This document shows, in pieces, positions 42,213 to 52,437 of a stretch of DNA of 64,000 nucleotides. Made by a program: the position numbers and the translations under genes. Source of the stretch: Prostheceraeus crozeri. Taxonomy: Eukaryota > Platyhelminthes > Polycladida > Euryleptidae. The DNA lies in NCBI GenBank assembly GCA_907163375.1, contig CAJQUW010002215.1:558001-622000 (forward strand). Direction: 5' to 3'. The notes beneath the pieces are model-generated. The model was not told where the DNA came from and made no database searches. It saw only the letters and a program-made list of their open reading frames with translations. The first letter of the stretch is position 1. The number at the start of each line of letters is the position of its first letter.

Positions 42213-42362
42213 AATATGTATATGAAAAAGTCTTTTCACAGATATAGGGGGAATGGGCTGACTGTAGGCATATATTCACAAGGAAGAAACGATCTCATGC
42301 GATACATAAAACAACCATGTATATCTACAAAAAGCAACATCAAAATACTGAGTTAAAGTTGA

Positions 42363-45300
42363 TTATGTCAATACATCTCCTGAATGTGGTAGCGTGAGTT
42401 TTATTCTTTTGGGTGGAGGTATGTTTGTGTCAGGATGTCCATGTGGAAGAGATGTGTTATGTCCTATCCAACACCTCTTATCCTCCCATGCTGAAAGTGC
42501 TCGTTTCTTAAATGTGTACGTTTTCACAGTATGAACTTGAGATTTTAAGATTGTCATATTGACAAACGTTATAGTTTTATTTTTATAGGCCTTCTTATAG
42601 GACCGATGTTTCATTTTATGAACAATGGATTTTGATATACCTTTAGCACGCTTAATACTATCTGCACATTCTTTTAGTTTCATGGAATACATTTTAGGAC
42701 GGAGGAGAATCATTTCATCTATTTCCTTTCCTGCTGTTTCATCCTTAAAACAACCAAGTTTGGCTTTATTCTGTATGGAATAGAGTGGATGAGTGGGATT
42801 GTAGTTAGATGTGTCGAAATATTTTTCTAATGACTTGCCTACTTCATTAAAATTTAAATCTTTTTGAGTGGTAATTCCTAAAAAGAAACTATCTGTATCA
42901 CCACCCAGCAAGCGAACCTCTTTTACGAGAGGGCATGGTTTTAATATTTTGTAGAAGAGTTGATACATTTCAAGCTTGGAATAATCTAAAACGGCTTGCC
43001 CAATATAGATGGGTTTGCACAACTCAACTTCTGATTTAATCATTTTAACACCTACAAGATCCTCATCGATGATGTCTCTATCAATGAAAAGAGGTGATGA
43101 GGTCAATTTGTGATATTTTTGTTCATCAACGACTAGTTTGTAATTCATACGTTTTCTAACATCCTCCATGGTCTTTCCGAATAGACTGTTATTCTTATAT
43201 TTATAAAAATCCTTTTCAAAATTATTTTGGGCGAGTGCACGTTTTTGACTGTTACTATCTATGTAGGGTTTGAGGAAGGCTTTCTGTCTAAATTTGATAA
43301 TGCGGTGAACTGACTTTAGAAGCATGCCCATTTATAAATAGAATTTTAATATGCAGAAGTGTACGAGATAATTTTTCTTATCATATTGGGTGAGTAAAAG
43401 TTTGCGGCATGGTTTGTACCTTGGCTGTCCACACTCTGTTAAGTTATTATGAAATTGTGACATGAATGGTGAAAACATATCTTCAGTCACTTCGCCAGAT
43501 TCAGGTGCAAGTGGGAAATCAGCAGTTTTATTTTTAATACTATTTGGATAAATCAAATCCACTTCAAAATAATATCCCCAATCACCTTCATCTGGAATCT
43601 TCAGTATGTTTGAAGGGTTGGAGTAATACTCAAGCTCATTTTGATTTAACCAACTAAACTCGGAATGAGGTAGTGGTTTAGACAGTGAACTGCCATATAA
43701 ATTATTTTGGTCATAGTACTTTAGGTGGATATGATCATCACCTACTGTTTCAGATTTTATATGATGTTTATTTACAAATGTGAGACCACCGCGTATTCCG
43801 CGCTCAAATATATTATACATCTCCGGGTCTTGTAAGAGATGAATGGTCTCACCAGTCATTTTAAAGGCTGATTTAAAGGACATGGCTGGTAGACTGACAA
43901 AGTGGACAGGATCTAATTTGTCTTCTTCTAATGCCACTCGTCGAAACTCCTGAAAGACATCAGCCAGCAAAATGACATCTAATTCTAAGTAAGCGATCAT
44001 ATAATCGCCAAACGTTTTACAATCAAATTTTAACCATGCCTCTTGAGCATGTTCATAGTCCTCTACTGGACAATCTTCACCCGTCAAATCGTTTTTGAAT
44101 TTGTCAATGGAAGGAAGGGTTGTTTCATTTAGTTTAGACATTGAGCTAAAATACGCATAAGGAAAGACTCCTTTGCGAGTGATTATTTCATCCGTTAAGT
44201 TTGGATAGTGTTTCTTCAAAGTTTGACTATGGGGAAGAAACTTGAGATTACGAACGAGAGAAGCTAGTGACGCTGACATGAATTGAAATGAATCTAAAAA
44301 TTTTATTTCGAAGAAGACTGTCTTATTTTCTTTAGTTTTATCTACTGGTACTTTTGCTGTCATTGCCATGAATTTTTCTCTCGTTTGTGCTATTACATTA
44401 AACTGCCACGATTTCATCTGGCTCAACCCTCCTTTTATGAGCATATGACTGTCATAGCCCTTAAAGTTATGAAAAATGACGGGTAGTACACGACGTCTCA
44501 ACCTAAGTGAAAAGTTACATTTGGAGCAGAGTGCGTTTCTAAATTTACCAGTGATGTGATCATGATCACGCACTTTCTTAATTTTATCGTCATCAAACGT
44601 TTTATGACATTTAGGACAGGATGTGCAACTTTCAAATTTTTGTTTGTCTTCATCTGACATATGTAGTGACTTACGCTGCAATTGGGAATCATATGATTGT
44701 TGAAATTTAGCAGCTTTATCGAGAAATTCTAGAAATTTTGAAATGCAATCTTCACCTTGCCAAGTATGCATTTTGTTTTGTCTATTCCTAAAGTGGTCAT
44801 GCCATACTTCATAGCAGGATATGGCTGCTGGCTTGTGGATGATATCATCAATGTAGCATTCTATGTCTGCGTAAATGACACGCAGGGGACTTAATTCGTC
44901 ACCATTATCCCTATGTGAAAATATTTTATCTTTGGGCATGCGTTCCATTTGTAATTTACCTCGCTTGCACCATTCATAGTGAGTTTCAAATTTATCTTTA
45001 CTCCAAAAGGAGCGGATGCAGCGGTCGCATACAAAATGTTCACCTCTTTTAGAGTGCCCCAAGTGAGTGTACAAGCGAGAGATTTTGGGAATACCACAGT
45101 AGTGCCATTCCTCGCTATCATCTTGTTTTACTAATAAGAGGTTGACTACACGTTCATAACAAGTTGAACGTGAATTATAGCGGGCACCCTTCAACCCCTT
45201 CTCCCACACGTGAACGACAATTTTAATCTTATTATGTTTTTCGAACGTTTCTACATCTTTGATTTTCATGTTGTTACTATCACAACCTTCAAAGTCTAGT

Positions 45301-46181
45301 TCATCCTCCCACTGTCTATAGCTATAGGTGCGATCTCGATGCGCGTTGATATCATTATAGTGAAGGATGGATAGGACTGCATATTTGAAACACTGTGATT
45401 TACAATCAACATTGATGACAGCTTTCTTATTATACAACGTTTTTGGTAGTTTAAATGTGCCTCGAGATGCATGACTTTCTAATAGGGAAATTTTGAATAT
45501 GGCTGAGTCCACACCATCAAAAATGAGAGCGCTGTCGCGTTGATTGAATTTATCTACATTTGATTTTAAACATTGAATGTGAAAATTTAGCCAAGACTCG
45601 CAGTCTACAACTTCGGTTGCGGAAGAGGAAGGAACATGAAACTGTATTCTCTCCGTCACTTGACCCGTTTGAAAATCTATTTTAATATATTTTAGTTTAA
45701 GGTAGATGAGCGCCTTCATTCTAAAATTGTCTAAATTATTGAAGAGCGCTTCGATAATGTTAGAATTTTGAAGGAGCCACTCAGGAAAATCTACAATTTG
45801 AGTATTGGACTCCATGCAGTAGTCGCGTACTAAATTATTATGTGAAACATTAATGAGGGAGATGGTAGAGGTACCGTTGGTGTAGTGATCATTTGCATGC
45901 GTGTGTTGAAGTCTGTGCGAAGATCGCTGAAAGTGACTATCAAAAGAAAGAGGGCACAAATCGCAAGGAAAGGAGATGTCATCGTCAGAATCAACTTCAC
46001 CTCCGGAGATTGACGCCGCTTTGCGTTGACACACACTTTGTTTGATGTGTCGAAGGAGACTGTGCTTCCTTGTAAACATATGTCCGCAGTCGGCACATTC
46101 CCACTCGTTGCCTTGCCGCGAGAGTCCTGAGCTGGAACTCACATCACCTGAAAGAGAAATCATTCTTTCATCTCTGTTCAA
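42363..46181 (-). CDS. Protein-primed-type family B DNA polymerase (polB), interrupted
   Basis: In order from the N-terminus: two C2H2-type fingers (CADCGHMFTRKHSLLRHIK; CDLCPLSFDSHFQRSSH), the Polinton N-terminal module (NKKAVINVDCKSQCFKYAV), and a third finger (FVCDRCIRSFWSKDKFETH). The proofreading exonuclease follows (VIYADIECYID; FHNFKGYDSHM; YLELDVILLADVF) with an inserted Cys/His block, CPKCHKTF...VRDHDHITGKFRNALC. The polymerase motifs are YDQNNLYGSSLS and GGDTDSFFLGI. This replicates the element. The gene is interrupted about once. An ATG near 46,337 followed by GTAAGT, and CAG acceptors downstream, suggest short 5' introns. Confidence 0.93.
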
Positions 46182-46441
46182 GCCTCAGTGTAGTGTTACA
46201 ACCTACCTTGACTCAATAACTCTAAACTTTCCTCGAGAAGAGAGGGCGTTGGTGATGAAGTTGATGCCTGAAATTGAGGAAGATGCTATTAGTCACACGT
46301 TTGAGGGAGATGAGAGAGGAAATCTTTAACTTACCATTTTAATGAAATATGATCAGACAGAATAATAGTCAAAGAGAGAGATCGTGCGTTCGTCACTTGT
46401 ATGATTCACAGATTAAATGAAATGACCTGAATGTCACTTTG

Positions 46442-46449
46442 CTTATATA
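46442..46449 (-). promoter_or_regulatory. TATA box of polB
   Basis: TATATAAG on the minus strand lies about 105 bp upstream of the ATG near 46,337. Confidence 0.65.
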
Positions 46450-46562
46450 CTTTCATTCTCTTCATTCATTGGATGTTCATTCTGATTGGCTGCTTGTGTA
46501 TACTTAAGAATTAGAAAAATGTTAAAGTTATCATTATTCAAAGTCAGCATTTCAAAGACAAC

Positions 46563-47000
46563 ATGACAAGTCCTCCAACAACACCAAATACCGCATTGGA
46601 GTTCTCCTCTCCATGTACATCAGCAAAGGTGCTCGTTACACCAAATGCACCAAGAAAGGCGAAGGTGGAGAAGACATACAATCTCGACAATATACGAAAG
46701 TTATCATTATTGGAGGACGATGAAGAGGAGTTGCCCGACCTAGCAGGCATACGGTGGAAATATTTACAATATGATGCCGAAGGGGTGATGGAGATGACCA
46801 GCAAGTCGCACTTACATCAAATATGGGAGTGGTACACCCCTAACTCCCAACCGCGAACCGTGGCGGAGTGGGCGTACATTGAGAAAGTGAGGGACGCTGC
46901 AGAAGAACGTTTAAAGCAGCTCAACTGTTTTTGTGATCTATGTGAAGCCAGACTCTGGGACGATATTGACGATGAAGACCTTTTGAAATACATGCCATAA
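46563..47000 (+). CDS. Polinton accessory protein, unknown, acidic
   Basis: A 145-residue protein with a Pro/Thr/Ser-rich, disordered-looking N-terminus, an acidic patch (EDDEEELPDLAG), and a folded-looking C-terminal part. That part contains WKYLQYDAEGVMEM, IWEWYTPNSQ, a helix EKVRDAAEERLKQL and a CFCDLCEARLW segment. It is divergent from polB across a compact promoter region with an inverted CCAAT (ATTGG) near 46,485. An AATAAA at 46,999 overlaps its stop. No family recognised. Confidence 0.6.
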   Translation: MTSPPTTPNTALEFSSPCTSAKVLVTPNAPRKAKVEKTYNLDNIRKLSLLEDDEEELPDLAGIRWKYLQYDAEGVMEMTSKSHLHQIWEWYTPNSQPRTVAEWAYIEKVRDAAEERLKQLNCFCDLCEARLWDDIDDEDLLKYMP

Positions 47001-47065
47001 TAAATGTTTATTTCGTATTATCTTTGCTTTCATACTGACTTACTTGAATGGGGTTTTAGTGAATA

Positions 47066-47459
47066 ATTTAACCATGTATACTTTTTCATTTGGAAATAGT
47101 AGCACGCTTAGTTTAACTTGTAAATCTTATAACATTTCATATGGGTGATAATGGTAGATGAAATAGTGTCAAATAAATTAAGATAGCTTACACTTCTGAT
47201 ACAGGGATAGCAATCGACTGCGATCCATGTGTAAAGAGCTTGTTAGACTACGGATGGGCTTAAGTGGATGATTTAACCATGTATACTTTTTCATTTGGAA
47301 ATAGTAGCACGCTTAGTCTAACTTGTAAATCTAAAAACATTTCATATGGACGATGATGGTAGATAAAATAGTGTCAAATAAATTAAGATAGCTTACACTT
47401 CTGATACAGGGATAGCAATCGACTGCGATCCATGTGTAAAGAGCTTGTTAGACTACGGA
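47066..47459. repeat. Tandem duplication, two 189-bp units
   Basis: 47,066-47,254 and 47,271-47,459 are near-identical, from ATTTAACCATGTATAC to TTAGACTACGGA. A piece of the unit, AGGGATAGCAATCGACTGC, also occurs at 48,299-48,317 beside the second 138-bp block. The region has no gene. Confidence 0.9.
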
Positions 47460-47570
47460 AGAGAGAAGTGTGTTATGTTGCGTGTGGCGCGTGAGTGTCC
47501 TCCCATTTCATTCCATTCATCAATTCGTCTCATTGATAGAGACAGGTAGAACTCATGGTTCTCATAACGT

Positions 47571-47945
47571 ATGCAATGGAAAGTTTTAGGCAACCTTCGA
47601 CAGTTGGCTAAATGTCGCCCTGGCGCGAATGCATACTACGTTGAGACAGAGGCAATCACTTGCAAACATGACGCAGAGAGGTTTAACAAGATTGACCATT
47701 GCCGAATGTCCCTTGCGGTATACATAGCTACGGGTTTCACCGCCGCCCTTTACAGGAACGCCCGTCGAAAGGAAGTATTACACCGAACTTCATTTGCAAC
47801 GTTCAAGTTGACTGATAGCAGATTCAACTTAATGATAGTATTCGCCAGTCCGAAGACTGCCCAGGGCAAACCGCGAGGAGGTTCTATCATGTCTTGCCCC
47901 ATGGTGGCCCTTAAGAGAGCCGATGGTTCGTTCTCGGGGACGTGA
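47571..47945 (+). CDS. Unrecognised open frame containing one 138-bp block
   Basis: The frame encodes 124 residues with plausible globular content (YYVETEAITCKHDAERFNK, SLAVYIATGFTAALY). Its last third is supplied by the 138-bp block (LMIVFASPKTAQGKP). The other two copies of the block also lie in plus-strand frames but without this N-terminal part. It may be the original gene from which the block was copied, or chance. Low confidence. Confidence 0.3.
   Translation: MQWKVLGNLRQLAKCRPGANAYYVETEAITCKHDAERFNKIDHCRMSLAVYIATGFTAALYRNARRKEVLHRTSFATFKLTDSRFNLMIVFASPKTAQGKPRGGSIMSCPMVALKRADGSFSGT
47801..47938. repeat. 138-bp block, copy 1
   Basis: This runs from GTTCAAGTTGACTGATAGCA to GGTTCGTTCTCGGG. 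Identical or nearly identical copies lie at 48,323-48,460 and 48,799-48,936. This copy starts 13 bp beyond the stop of the minus-strand gene 47,952-48,206. On the minus strand it contains the strong start-context word GCCACCATGG. Confidence 0.95.
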
Positions 47946-47951
47946 ATTTGA

Positions 47952-48206
47952 CTATTGACTGGAATAGTCAATGGGTATGACGCTTAGGTTGTCGTATACC
48001 CTATACCGCCTAAGCCGTGGTGGTGCATCTGGCACCTTTCGGATGCGAGTGGTATTTGGAGTCCACACTCCATCCGCCCAAACGATCCTCTTGATCTTCC
48101 CCTTCTTCTCATCCTCCTCATCCCACTCGTCGAGGATGACGAACTCGGGAATGCCGTTGTCTTCATCAGTGAAGACGGGAATGTTGTCGGCAGATGTCGC
48201 TTCCAT
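47952..48206 (-). CDS. Small acidic accessory protein (cassette 2)
   Basis: An 84-residue protein from ATG 48,206 with an acidic middle (ILDEWDEEDEKKGKIKR), a WADGVW segment and a C-terminal YRVYDNLSVIPIDY. A TATA box lies 41 bp upstream of the ATG. The gene is bracketed by 138-bp blocks. No family recognised; the acidic patch followed by a basic one could contact nucleic-acid-binding proteins, which is speculation. Confidence 0.55.
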   Translation of the reverse strand: MEATSADNIPVFTDEDNGIPEFVILDEWDEEDEKKGKIKRIVWADGVWTPNTTRIRKVPDAPPRLRRYRVYDNLSVIPIDYSSQ

Positions 48207-48246
48207 CGTGACTTCAAATTGAATGAGAAGCGCTACAATCTTCTAG

Positions 48247-48254
48247 CTTATATA
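48247..48254 (-). promoter_or_regulatory. TATA box of the 48,206 gene
   Basis: TATATAAG on the minus strand lies 41 bp upstream of ATG 48,206, which implies a very short leader. Confidence 0.65.
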
Positions 48255-48322
48255 GGGTTTTCAACAATGAATTGCTCAACAGCGAATCAGAATGCTTCAG
48301 GGATAGCAATCGACTGCATAAT

Positions 48323-48460
48323 GTTCAAGTTGACTGATAGCAGATTCAACTTAATGATAGTATTCGCCAGTCCGAAGACTGCCCAGGGCAAACCGCGAGG
48401 AGGTTCTATCATGTCTTGCCCCATGGTGGCCCTTAAGAGAGCCGATGGTTCGTTCTCGGG
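48323..48460. repeat. 138-bp block, copy 2
   Basis: This is the same block as copy 1. It begins 12 bp beyond the stop of the minus-strand gene 48,473-48,739 and precedes, on the minus strand, the TATA box at 48,254. Confidence 0.95.
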
Positions 48461-48472
48461 AGTAACGTCATC

Positions 48473-48739
48473 TTACACCCTACCAATTCTGCTGAGAGAG
48501 TCTTTGACTCTCTCTTTGGTAGCACTGTCGACTTCCACACTAACTGGCACATGACTGAAAATTGGAATGTAGCGCCATTCCGTTGGATTGACAGCAGTTG
48601 CTGTCATCGGATTGCCAATCCGAGCAAGATTATTAAAAACTCTGTCTTGCTCCTCTAGCCTGACAAACTCCTCAAATAAATTTCGCGGCCTTAACTGTGG
48701 TCCGCGAGGAGAGCTGACTTGACTGTTCGGCGTCTGCAT
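48473..48739 (-). CDS. Small accessory protein (cassette 1)
   Basis: An 88-residue protein from ATG 48,739 with a Pro/Ser-rich N-terminus, a helix LFEEFVRLEEQDRVFNNLAR and a strand-like segment EWRYIPIFSHVPVSVEV. A TATA box lies 32 bp upstream. The gene is bracketed by 138-bp blocks on both sides. No family recognised. Confidence 0.55.
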   Translation of the reverse strand: MQTPNSQVSSPRGPQLRPRNLFEEFVRLEEQDRVFNNLARIGNPMTATAVNPTEWRYIPIFSHVPVSVEVDSATKERVKDSLSRIGRV

Positions 48740-48770
48740 GATTGAAATGAAATGAAATGAGAGGCAGTGG

Positions 48771-48778
48771 TTTATATA
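48771..48778 (-). promoter_or_regulatory. TATA box of the 48,739 gene
   Basis: TATATAAA on the minus strand lies 32 bp upstream of ATG 48,739 and 20 bp beyond the edge of 138-bp block copy 3. Confidence 0.7.
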
Positions 48779-48798
48779 CCCCTCTAACGCGACGCAAC

Positions 48799-48936
48799 GT
48801 TCAAGTTGACTGATAGCAGATTCAACTTAATGATAGTATTCGCCAGTCTAAAGACTGCCCAGGGCAAACCGCGTGGAGGTTCTATCATGTCTTGCCCCTA
48901 GGTGGCCCTTAAGAGAGCCGATGGTTCGTTCTCGGG
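48799..48936. repeat. 138-bp block, copy 3
   Basis: The third copy carries a few substitutions. It lies about 100 bp beyond the stop of the coiled-coil gene (49,037). Between them the minus strand shows a GTAAGT donor near 49,032 and a TTGCAG acceptor near 48,972, so the block could lie in a spliced 3' untranslated region. Confidence 0.95.
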
Positions 48937-49036
48937 AGTGACGTGATGGGGTGGTGAAGGCGGGCAAAGATCTGCAATGAAAATGATATGTATTAGAATA
49001 GGATATACTATCTTATTTACTTTTTCACTTACCAAG

Positions 49037-50269
49037 TTAGTCATCCTTTGGCAGTCTCGCGCGTTTCCGAATCGAGAATTTATGTAGGTGACCGCGCATT
49101 CTCAGGCTGGCATGCAGACACTTCTTGCTCGGATGACCATTGTAACATACTATACTTTCGTCGAGGCTTTGATTTACCAATACTTCGCCGGCCAAATGAT
49201 TATCCCGAATAGGGATGTGAAACTCAAACAAACGATCCTCATTCACACGTTCCCACTCATCCCTCATGCGCTCCAACTTCTCATACGCCTGCCTCTCATC
49301 ACCCCGCCGAGCCACAGTCCTCTCCAACTCAACATTCCTCGCTCTCAACACACTCATCTCCTTCATCATCTCCTCAAACTTCGCCTCTGCATCTCTCATT
49401 CTTCTCTCCGCAGCACTCGCCCTCTTCTCACACTCATCATTCTTCTCTTCCAACTCTCGCGTCTTATTCTTCAAATCAGTCACACAACGCCTCATTCTAA
49501 TGTTTTCATCCGCCACCTCCTTCGACTTCAGTTCCTTCTTTTTTAACTCATCCAACTCCTTCACAACTTCATCCTTCACTTTCTTCAAACTCTCATACTT
49601 ATTTACCAACAAATCATGCGCCATCTGCTGCGAAACATGCCTCTTCTCTTCATCCTTCAACCACCTCGCCGACTGCACACGAATCCCACCACTCTTCACT
49701 TTTGGGGAAGATGAGCTCTTCGGGGGGTCGGTGATGACAATGTTTGACACCTCCGATGACGAAGAGCTCAACTTCCTCACACGCTTCCTCACACGCTCCC
49801 TATCTAAATCCACATCATCCTCATCATCACTCTCAAGCACTCTCTTTCGCTCAATCTCACGCTCCAACGACGCAACCGCTCTCGCCAACTCATCATTCTC
49901 AACAACATTCTCAACAACATTCTCAACCTTACCCTCTCGCTCGATCGCCAACATTCGCTCCCTCTCTTCCACAATCAACTGCGTAAATCTCAAATCAGTC
50001 ACTAAACCACCACTACAGTCAGCATGCACTCTGTAGAAACGCGCCTCATCCTCATCACCCTTCAGCACTCTACACTTCACGCACGCAACCCTATTCAAGA
50101 TAATCATGTGGCCGGTGCCCGCCTTCTTGACGTGAGCCTTGGCGTCCGCACTGCGATTTATACGACCGCACACACACATTTTGATATGGTATTTTCTATT
50201 CTTGTCATTAGCCATGCCTGATTTATCGTTAGCTGTAAGATAATGAAATTTGTATAAGTTTGGAATCAT
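49037..50269 (-). CDS. Coiled-coil protein with N-terminal Cys pairs
   Basis: A 410-residue protein. The N-terminus has MCVCGRI and CVKCRVL pairs with His/Cys residues nearby (HVKKAGTGHM), a possible zinc-binding domain. A Glu/Arg-rich middle has a duplicated VENVVEN motif and an acidic patch (ESDDEDDVDLD), followed by SSSSSEVSN. Residues about 205-345 form a long heptad-rich coiled coil (KKVKDEVVKELDELKKKELK and on). The C-terminus is basic. It could be a scaffold or nucleic-acid-bound oligomer. A TTACAG acceptor near 50,230 and the TATA box at 50,805 suggest a spliced leader; ATG 50,215 is an alternative start. No family recognised. Confidence 0.6.
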   Translation of the reverse strand: MIPNLYKFHYLTANDKSGMANDKNRKYHIKMCVCGRINRSADAKAHVKKAGTGHMIILNRVACVKCRVLKGDEDEARFYRVHADCSGGLVTDLRFTQLIVEERERMLAIEREGKVENVVENVVENDELARAVASLEREIERKRVLESDDEDDVDLDRERVRKRVRKLSSSSSEVSNIVITDPPKSSSSPKVKSGGIRVQSARWLKDEEKRHVSQQMAHDLLVNKYESLKKVKDEVVKELDELKKKELKSKEVADENIRMRRCVTDLKNKTRELEEKNDECEKRASAAERRMRDAEAKFEEMMKEMSVLRARNVELERTVARRGDERQAYEKLERMRDEWERVNEDRLFEFHIPIRDNHLAGEVLVNQSLDESIVCYNGHPSKKCLHASLRMRGHLHKFSIRKRARLPKDD

Positions 50270-50804
50270 GTAGTACAGTCATATTCCTAAAGAGTGTAGT
50301 GAGTGGCACTCGATCCCGTCGACAGCCCGAAGGCCTTGTACTGATCACTAGGGAAGTGAGAGATCTTCCCCGATACCCGCTCTTTACAGCTGAAGACATC
50401 ATTGTCACTGCCCGAAGTGGTAACAGGAACGCCGAGTCAAAGGTAGTGATCAGTAGCTGGGATCTAACCCCTCAAAGCTGCCTTAGACTTAGTTAAATTT
50501 CAAATCTGATAGCAGATTTGAACTCAGGATACTTGAAAACCTTAGTCTATATGTTAAAACTTTGAAAAAAGTGAAAATTAAGAATTTTTAAAAAATTCCG
50601 CATTTTACTACTCATACTACTTTTAAAAAAATTTTTAGTAGTAAAGACACTATCAAACTCTATCATACAAACTTTGAAGTAAGAAGATAGCTTGCCTACT
50701 TCAAAAGATAGAGTCCTTTGAAACACCCGATATCGGGAGCTCAGAGCGACGACCGTCGCTTACCTCGTCTTTCGATGAAGTGATCAGACTTACGTTGTCG
50801 GGGG

Positions 50805-50812
50805 TTTATATA
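50805..50812 (-). promoter_or_regulatory. TATA box of the rightmost Polinton gene
   Basis: TATATAAA on the minus strand lies about 535 bp upstream of ATG 50,269. The distance fits a transcribed leader with an intron. Confidence 0.6.
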
Positions 50813-51029
50813 TGCTCGGAAGAAAACTTAAAATGGCTCTATCTCCGAAAGTATTCATCGTAGCGACATGCGGTTTGTTGCAAACGATTCGTCTCATCAT
50901 TCTTTACAATATGACACCTGAACCATTCTCATATGACCACGGGAAGTTGGTCCGTCAGCACATGTCCATGTAACATGCCACAAGTGAAAAAATTCCTAAG
51001 TGTGAGAGCTCCAGTGTGGTGAAAATTTT

Positions 51030-51200
51030 GAAAAATTTAAAACTTCCGAATTTCGACCTGGGACCTTTACCAAAACATTTTTCATCAAATTTCACTGACC
51101 TCCCCCCCCCTCATTCACAGAAATTTGATGAAAAATGTTTTGGTGACGGTCCCAGGTCGAAATTCCACACTTTGGAAAATTTTCAAAATTTTACCCATAC
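51030..51200. repeat. Inverted module beside the right terminal repeat
   Basis: AACATTTTTCATCAAATTTC before 51,100 and GAAATTTGATGAAAAATGTT from 51,120 are reverse complements. The match extends outward through the TTCGACCTGGGAC words on both sides, with a C-run between the arms. The right half is repeated directly at 51,408-51,490 inside the terminal repeat. Confidence 0.85.
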
Positions 51201-51351
51201 AAAGTCACTCTGACACTTAGGATTTTTTCAGGTAAGCGAGCTCCGACCTAAAATCTTGTAACCGCTCTAACTTTTGAACGGCTGGTCCGATTGACTCGCA
51301 ACAAAAATGTTGTCGAGCAGTTTTTTCTCCTCTTTCAAACGAGTAGCTGTA

Positions 51352-52336
51352 AGACAAAATCCGTCCACTAGAACCAAAGTTAGAAGATTGCTGTCAGGGG
51401 GGGGTCAGTGAAATTTGATGAAAAATGTTTTGGTGACGGTCCCAGGTCGAAATTCCACACTTTGGAAAATTTTCAAAATTTTACCCATACAAAGTCACTC
51501 TGACACTTAGGATTTTTTCAGGTAAGCGAGCTCCGACCTAAAATCTTGTAACCGCTCTAACTTTTCAACGAAGACAGATAGGAACAAGCCGTTTCTTTCA
51601 CTGAATTTGTCTCACTCTTAGCTTTCAAACGAGCTATCGCACGACAAAATCCGTCCACTGGAAGCAAGCTGTCCAGAGGGGGGGGGACGTCAGCCGAAAA
51701 CTTTTTTTCTCTCCGACTGACTTGAAACTCACCCTACCGATGCAGAATTTCACGCTGAATCCGAATCTGACCTCCGTTTTCTCATCCGATGCTTCGTTTG
51801 GACACTACACACCAAAACGTCCCAAATTCTAACTCTGTCGTTTTTCGAAAAATGTTGAAAATTTTTTCTCACCGATTGACTGGAAACTCACCCTACCGAT
51901 GCAGAATTTCACGCTGAACACGAATCCGACCTCCGTTTTCTCATCCGACCACTCCTTCCACTCGAAACAACCCATTTTACAACCCAACATTCAGCAGATT
52001 GCACCAAAAACATCACACACTATAGCCTCAAGACTAATCCTGGCGGTCGCCCACGTCAACCTAGACGGTCGCCCACGTCAACCAGGCGGTCGGACCAACT
52101 CACCCGAGTCTCACACTCTGTCGTTCCAGAGGGGGGGGGGAGTCAGCGAACATGTTGTGAACCCACCTGGCCCGCACACCACGACAGACCACAACCTCTG
52201 TCGTTCCAGAGGGGGGGGGACTCAGACACGAAGCACCACGGCGGCCGACCACGACACTCTGCCTTGCCAGAGGGGGGGGGGACTCAGCGATGGCGGCCAT
52301 CTTGCGCGGTCCAGAAGTGGAGTTTTGCTTACTACT
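51352..52336 (-). repeat. Polinton right terminal inverted repeat
   Basis: This is the inverted counterpart of 28,958-29,955. It carries matching G-runs near 51,396, 51,680, 52,130, 52,211 and 52,272 and ends in GTTTTGCTTACTACT at 52,336. Confidence 0.92.
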
Positions 52337-52342
52337 AAGTCA
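52337..52342. repeat. Polinton target-site duplication, right
   Basis: AAGTCA, identical to 28,952-28,957. Confidence 0.95.
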
Positions 52343-52437
52343 ATTGTCCATGAATGAATATTGACTGGCTTTCACATTCATTGACTGCGCTAACTAGGCC
52401 ACTAATCGGACAACTCCTTGACCAATACAGTAGTCCA

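Larger units (their letters stand above)
50270..51351. other. Polinton right promoter and subterminal region
   Basis: The stretch 50,270-50,800 holds no gene and probably contains the leader and intron of the coiled-coil gene; GTAAGT and GTAAGC donors lie near 50,790 and 50,762 on the minus strand. From 51,016 to 51,351 it consists of modules also found in the terminal repeat. Confidence 0.6.
28958..52336. mobile_element. Polinton/Maverick element, 23.4 kb, largely whole
   Basis: The element begins AGTAGTAAGCAAAAC and ends with its exact reverse complement, matching the AG...CT termini of Polintons. It has about 1-kb terminal inverted repeats and a perfect 6-bp target duplication. It encodes the family's integrase, ATPase, protease, major capsid protein and polB plus accessory genes on both strands. 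Plus-strand structural genes occupy the left and centre, and polB and most small accessory genes are on the minus strand at the right. The near-identical terminal repeats and open genes argue for a geologically young insertion; about one clear coding interruption is seen, in polB. Confidence 0.97.

Noticed and set aside
48219-48554. 111-codon plus-strand frame
   Set aside because: It is created by the 138-bp block plus the complement of the minus-strand cassette gene; the minus-strand genes with TATA boxes are better supported.
49266-50036. 256-codon plus-strand frame
   Set aside because: It is the Ser/Phe/Leu-rich complement of the Glu/Lys-rich coiled-coil gene on the minus strand, which has far better protein content and its own TATA box.
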